This document shows positions 15,500 through 18,785 of a stretch of DNA of 18,785 bases, in pieces. The number at the start of each line of letters is the position of its first letter. Position 1 is the stretch's first letter. The translations under genes and the position numbers were made by a program. Origin of the DNA: Gammaproteobacteria bacterium (lineage in GTDB: Bacteria; Pseudomonadota; Gammaproteobacteria; UBA1113); NCBI GenBank assembly GCA_019752835.1, contig JAIELR010000166.1, forward strand, positions 1-18,785. The letters run 5' to 3'. The notes under the pieces were generated by a model, which was not told the DNA's origin, did no database searches, and worked only from the letters and a program-made list of their open reading frames with translations.

Positions 15500-16195
15500 A
15501 TGATTAGTGTAGAAAACGAAAAAATGCAATTTGCGGCAAATTTGACGCATGATCTACGTAATCCACTGGCAGGGATTAAAACCACTGCTGAGGTGTTAGA
15601 AAAAAACTCTCTCAACGCTGATGACAAGCGATTGTTACAAAACATCGTCAATACAACCACTCATTTAGCCGATATTATTGACCACATCTTACACATGAGT
15701 AAAGAAAGCAGTAAGGAAGAAGCCATTTATACCTTTTCGTTACGTCAATTAATCAGTGAAGTGACTGAAGTTGTGGCGCTTTCTGCCGAAGCCAAGGGAC
15801 TCGCGTTATATGCTGATTTATCCAAAGACTATTTTATTACGGCCGATAGATATCGCTGCTTTCGCATTTTATTAAATTTAGTTGAAAACGCCATCAAATA
15901 TACGGAAGAAGGTCATATTTTGATTCGCTCTTTGGTTCAAGACAACCAGGTTTTATTAGAGGTTGAAGATACGGGTATAGGTATTTCAGAAGAAAAACAA
16001 GCCGATATTTTTGATTGTTATACCCAATTGGAGACGGGTTCCTTGCACTGTAACGGCATCGGGTTGGGTTTGCATTTAGTACTGTGTTTCGCGAAGCAAA
16101 TAGGCGGAGAAATCAGCGTCAAAAGCCAGAAAAGCAAGGGTTCAACCTTTTCCTTTTCGTTTCCGTCCTTAGAGTCTCAAGAAGAGGGTCTGTAA
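15500..16195 (+). CDS. Sensor-less histidine kinase (HisKA + HATPase core)
   Basis: A 231-aa soluble kinase made only of the catalytic core. The H-box FAANLTHDLRNPLAGIK has phospho-acceptor H17. The ATPase domain carries the N-box NLVENAIKYT (126-135, N130), G1 DTGIGI (157-162), F-box IFDCYTQLE (170-178) and G2 GIGLGL (186-191). There is no transmembrane, PAS, HAMP or receiver domain, whereas relatives usually have several hundred residues before the H-box. No upstream in-frame extension exists, and the GGGAG site 9-13 bases before the ATG supports this start. It may take its signal from another protein. No response regulator is adjacent. The gene ends one base before the next ATG, so it is coupled to an unknown protein. 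Confidence 0.88.
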   Translation: MISVENEKMQFAANLTHDLRNPLAGIKTTAEVLEKNSLNADDKRLLQNIVNTTTHLADIIDHILHMSKESSKEEAIYTFSLRQLISEVTEVVALSAEAKGLALYADLSKDYFITADRYRCFRILLNLVENAIKYTEEGHILIRSLVQDNQVLLEVEDTGIGISEEKQADIFDCYTQLETGSLHCNGIGLGLHLVLCFAKQIGGEISVKSQKSKGSTFSFSFPSLESQEEGL

Positions 16196-16196
16196 G

Positions 16197-16829
16197 ATGA
16201 ATAATATAGTAGAAATTAAATATAAAAAAACACTCGTTGCTCTAATGCATGAGATGAAACAGTTTAATGCTTATCGATCACAGCTTTATCTCAGTTATGA
16301 ACATCGAGGAAAACATATAGGAAGTTTACTCTATATGGGTGAAATAACTTACCACCGAACTTTGAGACTGACACGCAAAAGTGCAATCAATGAGTCCAAA
16401 AAAGATGAGTTAGTTTCTTTAGGAGACCGATTAGAGGCTCATATAGCAGCAGCAACTCAGTTAAGCCAGGCTTCTGAATTTAAGAAAGATGCCTATGACG
16501 TTTTTTTTAGACAAGTTAATCAACACATTGGTAGTTGGGGCAATAAAGTTTTGTACAGCGAACATTGCAAAGACTTAAGACAACAGCACCGGCCAATTAC
16601 ACAATTTTTAAAACGCATTGGTAATATTCTTTTGCCATTTACCGTTGTGGGGCCGCTCATCAAAATGGGTCTCCACGGGAAAAACCATGCGTACTCTAAT
16701 TGCAGAACACGTATAGAAGATTTGGCGGGGGATCTGCTGGTCAATATCGGGTCGAAAACAGCGAAAGTGATGAACACACAGGCGCAGGGTGACGATTTAA
16801 ATACATTATCGAACAATATTACTGTTTGA
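16197..16829 (+). CDS. Uncharacterised 210-aa protein coupled to the kinase
   Basis: Not recognised. It begins one base after the kinase stop (TAAGATG), so it is translated with the kinase. It is basic and mostly helical, with a hydrophobic stretch at about 142-161 (IGNILLPFTVVGPLIKMGLH) that could be one membrane segment or an amphipathic helix, and a Thr/Gln-rich tail. Residues 1-60 contain many Tyr, His and Lys (AYRSQLYLSYEHRGKHIGS). There is no receiver or Hpt signature: the H-x-G-K-H pieces do not fit the Hpt consensus. Plausible roles are a kinase partner or a lineage-specific secreted protein; neither is supported by a motif. A structured hairpin element follows 11 bp after the stop. 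Confidence 0.65.
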   Translation: MNNIVEIKYKKTLVALMHEMKQFNAYRSQLYLSYEHRGKHIGSLLYMGEITYHRTLRLTRKSAINESKKDELVSLGDRLEAHIAAATQLSQASEFKKDAYDVFFRQVNQHIGSWGNKVLYSEHCKDLRQQHRPITQFLKRIGNILLPFTVVGPLIKMGLHGKNHAYSNCRTRIEDLAGDLLVNIGSKTAKVMNTQAQGDDLNTLSNNITV

Positions 16830-16840
16830 TAAGCAAGTTT

Positions 16841-16920
16841 GGACTTAATGCGTGACGGCAACAATTGCGATTTGTTGCCGCCATGAAGCTGTCTCCCCAG
16901 CACTACATTAAGTCCCTTTT
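16841..16920 (+). terminator. Multi-branched hairpin with T-run, terminator or structured RNA
   Basis: Outer stem GGACTTAATG (16841-16850) with CATTAAGTCC (16906-16915), 10 bp perfect, followed by CTTTTT. Inside are a second perfect 9-bp hairpin, CGGCAACAA (16856-16864) / TTGTTGCCG (16872-16880), and a small GCTG/CAGC hairpin (16888-16891 / 16898-16901), giving a three-way junction. It should end the kinase transcript. The complexity is beyond a simple terminator, so a small RNA or a mobile palindromic element is possible. Confidence 0.6.
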
Positions 16921-16980
16921 TATTATATAGCACTAGGGAGCGAGGGTAAAATATAGAGGGATTTCTGCGAACAAGTAAAG

Positions 16981-17019
16981 TTGACGAGGCTTCATACTAG
17001 GTATATACTTAATGTATAT
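16981..17019 (+). promoter_or_regulatory. Promoter and operator of vapBC
   Basis: -35 TTGACG (16981-16986), 17-bp spacer, -10 TATACT (17004-17009). The palindrome ATATAC (17003-17008) TTAAT GTATAT (17014-17019) covers the -10 box, the usual site where a VapBC complex represses its own operon. Confidence 0.65.
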
Positions 17020-17040
17020 CCATGTTGCAGGCAATATTTA

Positions 17041-17268
17041 ATGACTGTTACACGAATTTTCATGAGTGGTCACTCACAAGCAGTGCGGTTACCCAAAAAT
17101 TTTCAGTTTGATGTGAACGAAGTTGAGATTTTTCGTCGAGGCGACGAAGTTGTTTTGCGTAAACCGCCTAAAAATTTAGCTCGTGCATTTACACTTTTGA
17201 CTGAACTGCCTGATGATTTTATGATTGACCGTCGGCAAGATACACCCCCACAAGATCGAGACTTTTAA
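17041..17268 (+). CDS. vapB: VapB-type antitoxin (AbrB-like)
   Basis: A 75-aa antitoxin whose N-terminal swapped-hairpin AbrB/SpoVT domain binds DNA and whose C-terminal tail blocks the toxin. The domain is seen at residues 4-45 (RIFMSGHSQAVRLPKNFQFD, then RRGDEVVLR); the tail ends DRRQDTPPQDRDF. The ATG at 17041 was chosen over the in-frame upstream start at 16981 because the latter overlaps the -35/-10 promoter and the extra residues do not fit the family. A weak GCAGG site lies about 10 bases upstream. VapC follows after 2 bp. Confidence 0.9.
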   Translation: MTVTRIFMSGHSQAVRLPKNFQFDVNEVEIFRRGDEVVLRKPPKNLARAFTLLTELPDDFMIDRRQDTPPQDRDF

Positions 17269-17270
17269 TC

Positions 17271-17675
17271 GTGTCATTTCACTATTTATTAGATACCAAT
17301 ATTTGCATTTATATTGCCAAAGCACGGCCTACGAGTGTGTTGTGTCGTTTTGAATCGTTAGCAACAGGCACTGTGGGTATGTCTGTTATTACATACGGAG
17401 AATTATGTGTTGGTGCTCAAAAAAGTCAACATCAAGAAATAGCACTAGCAAAACTAAATGAGCTAGCCGATTATATTCCAGTTCTTATGCCCGATGAAAC
17501 TGTTGGGGTATCTTACGGTAAAATTCGTTTTTTGCTTGAGCGCGCAGGGACACCCATTGGTAATAATGATCTATGGATAGCTGCACATGCGCTTTCTTTA
17601 GGTTTGACGTTAGTCACCAATAATGACCGTGAGTTTAAGCGCATACCGGAGCTTAGAACGGAAAATTGGGTATGA
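17271..17675 (+). CDS. vapC: VapC-type PIN-domain toxin ribonuclease
   Basis: A 134-aa PIN-domain RNase, the toxin of the pair; known VapC enzymes cleave initiator tRNA or 23S rRNA. The four acidic metal ligands are visible: D8 (LLDTNICIYI), E44 (TYGELCVGAQ), D100 (GNNDLWIAAHAL) and D119 (VTNNDREF). It is full length and looks active. The GTG start is 2 bp after the vapB stop, as usual for coupled expression. It sits between the kinase region and xth as a compact cassette. Confidence 0.93.
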   Translation: MSFHYLLDTNICIYIAKARPTSVLCRFESLATGTVGMSVITYGELCVGAQKSQHQEIALAKLNELADYIPVLMPDETVGVSYGKIRFLLERAGTPIGNNDLWIAAHALSLGLTLVTNNDREFKRIPELRTENWV

Positions 17676-17702
17676 ATTAATTATTTTTTTGAGAGAGATA
17701 CA

Positions 17703-18473
17703 GTGAGAATTATTACTATCAACGTCAATGGAATACGTGCCGCGATTAAAAAGGGCCTGATTGACTGGTTATTGAGGACGAATGCGGATGTTATTTGTTT
17801 GCAAGAAACAAAAATGCATACCGAAGAAGACCCTGCGATGCTGGATATCTTACCGGGTTATCGTGCGTATTATTATGATGCACAAAAAAAAGGCTATAGC
17901 GGCGTGGCATTGTTAACCCGCCTTAAACCCGATGCCGTTCATTATGGGCTGGGTCTTGATTACGCGGATCTAGAAGGGCGCTATATTCAGGCCGATTTTG
18001 GTCCTTTGAGCGTTGTGTCACTTTATTTACCCTCAGGTTCAAGTGGCCCTGAACGCCAAGAGGTAAAATTTCAATTTCTGGCTGATTATTTACCAATATT
18101 AAAAAAACAACTAACCGATGGTCGTTCATACATCATTGGTGGTGATTGGAATATTGCCCATAAAGCCATCGATTTAAAAAATTGGCGCGCTAATCAGAAA
18201 AATTCGGGATTTTTACCCGAAGAACGGGCTTGGATGGATGAGTTGCTTGACACTATGGGCTGGGTTGACGCGTTTCGAGTTATTAACCAAGAGCCGGATC
18301 AATACACCTGGTGGTCGTATCGAGGACAAGCAAAGGCAAAAAATGTCGGGTGGCGTATTGATTATCAAATAGTTTCACCCAATTTGCGTGAACATATCCA
18401 ACAGGTTGAGATTTATACGGAACAGTGCTTTTCCGACCATGCGCCGCTCATCATTGACTATCGTCTCCCCTAG
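17703..18473 (+). CDS. xth: Exodeoxyribonuclease III
   Basis: A 256-aa endonuclease/exonuclease/phosphatase-family AP endonuclease of base-excision repair. Active-site residues by family pattern: N7 (INVNGIRA), E35 (LQETK), Y108 (SLYLPSGS), D148 and N150 (GGDWNIAHK), and D245-H246 (SDHAP). The regions GFLPEERAW (169-177) and GWRIDY (216-221) are also typical. The start is GTG 17703 with GAGAGAGA upstream. It lies 27 bp after vapC and is followed by a long palindrome before parB. Confidence 0.95.
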   Translation: MRIITINVNGIRAAIKKGLIDWLLRTNADVICLQETKMHTEEDPAMLDILPGYRAYYYDAQKKGYSGVALLTRLKPDAVHYGLGLDYADLEGRYIQADFGPLSVVSLYLPSGSSGPERQEVKFQFLADYLPILKKQLTDGRSYIIGGDWNIAHKAIDLKNWRANQKNSGFLPEERAWMDELLDTMGWVDAFRVINQEPDQYTWWSYRGQAKAKNVGWRIDYQIVSPNLREHIQQVEIYTEQCFSDHAPLIIDYRLP

Positions 18474-18517
18474 GGTATAATTTCCTCCAATATAAGTTAG
18501 AGACAGAACAACACATC

Positions 18518-18644
18518 TATACTCCTCGGAATTGAGTTTGCAGCTAGGCGCTTTTGAGTCGAGCCGCAGGAGTGTACACGCAGTACATGACTGCGGTGAG
18601 ACGTCAAAAGCAACAACGCTGCAGACTCAATTACGAGGAGTATA
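18518..18644. repeat. 127-bp long palindromic element ending in the parB ribosome-binding site
   Basis: The outer arms 18518-18543 and 18619-18644 match as inverted repeats at 24 of 26 positions (TATACTCCTCG at one end, CGAGGAGTATA at the other). Nested inside are GCTTTTGA (18550-18557) / TCAAAAGC (18604-18611), CCGCAG (18564-18569) / CTGCGG (18591-18596) and TGTAC (18573-18577) / GTACA (18583-18587). The whole element can fold into one interrupted hairpin. It looks like a dispersed palindromic repeat or small non-autonomous mobile element. Its right arm contains GAGGAG, the Shine-Dalgarno of parB. Confidence 0.85.
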
Positions 18645-18646
18645 TC

Positions 18647-18785
18647 ATGACCACAAAACGTCGCGGACTAGGCCGTAACCTAGAATCCCTATTAAGTGCT
18701 GCGCCTGTAGCGATTGACAATCCTGCTGACATTGCTACGGCAAAAGGTGAACAATTGCATTTATTGCCACTGACAGTTCTACATC
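18647..18785 (+). CDS. parB: Chromosome-partitioning protein ParB, N-terminus only
   Basis: The first 46 codons begin MTTKRRGLGRNLESLLS, the conserved start of chromosomal ParB/Spo0J proteins; residues 35-46 (GEQLHLLPLTVL) lead into the usual basic linker and the nuclease-like CTP-binding domain, which lie outside the window. The ATG at 18647 has GAGGAG 6-11 bases upstream, inside the right arm of the long palindrome. parA is not immediately upstream; exonuclease III is. Confidence 0.85.
   Translation, partial: MTTKRRGLGRNLESLLSAAPVAIDNPADIATAKGEQLHLLPLTVLH

Noticed and set aside
16981..17040. Longer vapB starting at 16981
   Set aside because: This TTG start coincides with the -35 box, and the extra 20 residues are unlike AbrB-type antitoxins.
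1..18785. CRISPR array, tRNA, rRNA, or insertion sequence with transposase
   Set aside because: No regularly spaced direct repeats, no tRNA cloverleaf or rRNA sequence and no transposase-like protein were seen.

Overview
The window looks like chromosomal DNA of an AT-rich gammaproteobacterium, most likely in the Legionellales (Coxiella/Legionella/Berkiella-like). Reasons are the two-subunit glycine decarboxylase (gcvPA/gcvPB), RadC, Dut, YjdM and YgfF proteins close to gammaproteobacterial versions, an exonuclease III gene next to a chromosomal-type parB, and many small accessory genes with long palindromes between them. The taxonomy is inferred from protein resemblance and was not searched.

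Layout. (1) 1-2171, minus strand: gcvPB (cut by the window edge) and gcvPA, overlapping by 7 bases. (2) 2357-6005, an accessory block: an orphan XRE/HigA-type regulator with a short-chain dehydrogenase (SDR) whose catalytic Tyr is replaced by Asn; a terminator; a strong promoter driving a short structured RNA that ends in a hairpin plus seven Ts; directly after it a HEPN-type Abi_2 (AbiD/AbiF-like) gene; a YgfF-like SDR overlapping that gene by ATGA; and a convergent ORF6N-domain gene. (3) 6154-8344, housekeeping: radC, dut, a ThiN-type thiamine pyrophosphokinase and yjdM, closely spaced on plus. (4) 8414-9642, minus: a Pmp3/YqaE membrane peptide and a secreted LysM + YkuD L,D-transpeptidase. 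(5) 10049-13127, plus: a DHA2-type MFS exporter and a Fic AMPylase with an N-terminal inhibitory helix and C-terminal winged helix, preceded by two palindromic operator-like repeats exactly 60 bp apart. (6) 13429-15187: an unrecognised 445-aa protein and a broken methyltransferase converging on it. (7) 15500-16829: a sensor-less histidine kinase core with a tightly coupled unknown gene, then a multi-branched hairpin element. (8) 16981-17675: a VapBC toxin-antitoxin module with an operator on its -10 box. (9) 17703-18785: exonuclease III, a 127-bp long palindrome, and the start of parB.

The most interesting unit is 3697-5456: promoter, short structured RNA with its own terminator, then a HEPN-family Abi gene that can only be reached from this promoter by read-through. 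That is the layout of an RNA-antitoxin/RNase-toxin system, here with an SDR translationally coupled to the putative toxin. Next are the long palindrome that supplies the ribosome-binding site of parB, and the Fic operators. At least five loci (orphan HigA-like, Abi_2, ORF6N, Fic, VapBC) belong to toxin-antitoxin, defence or phage-associated families, so the window is a mosaic of core genes and small mobile-type cassettes.
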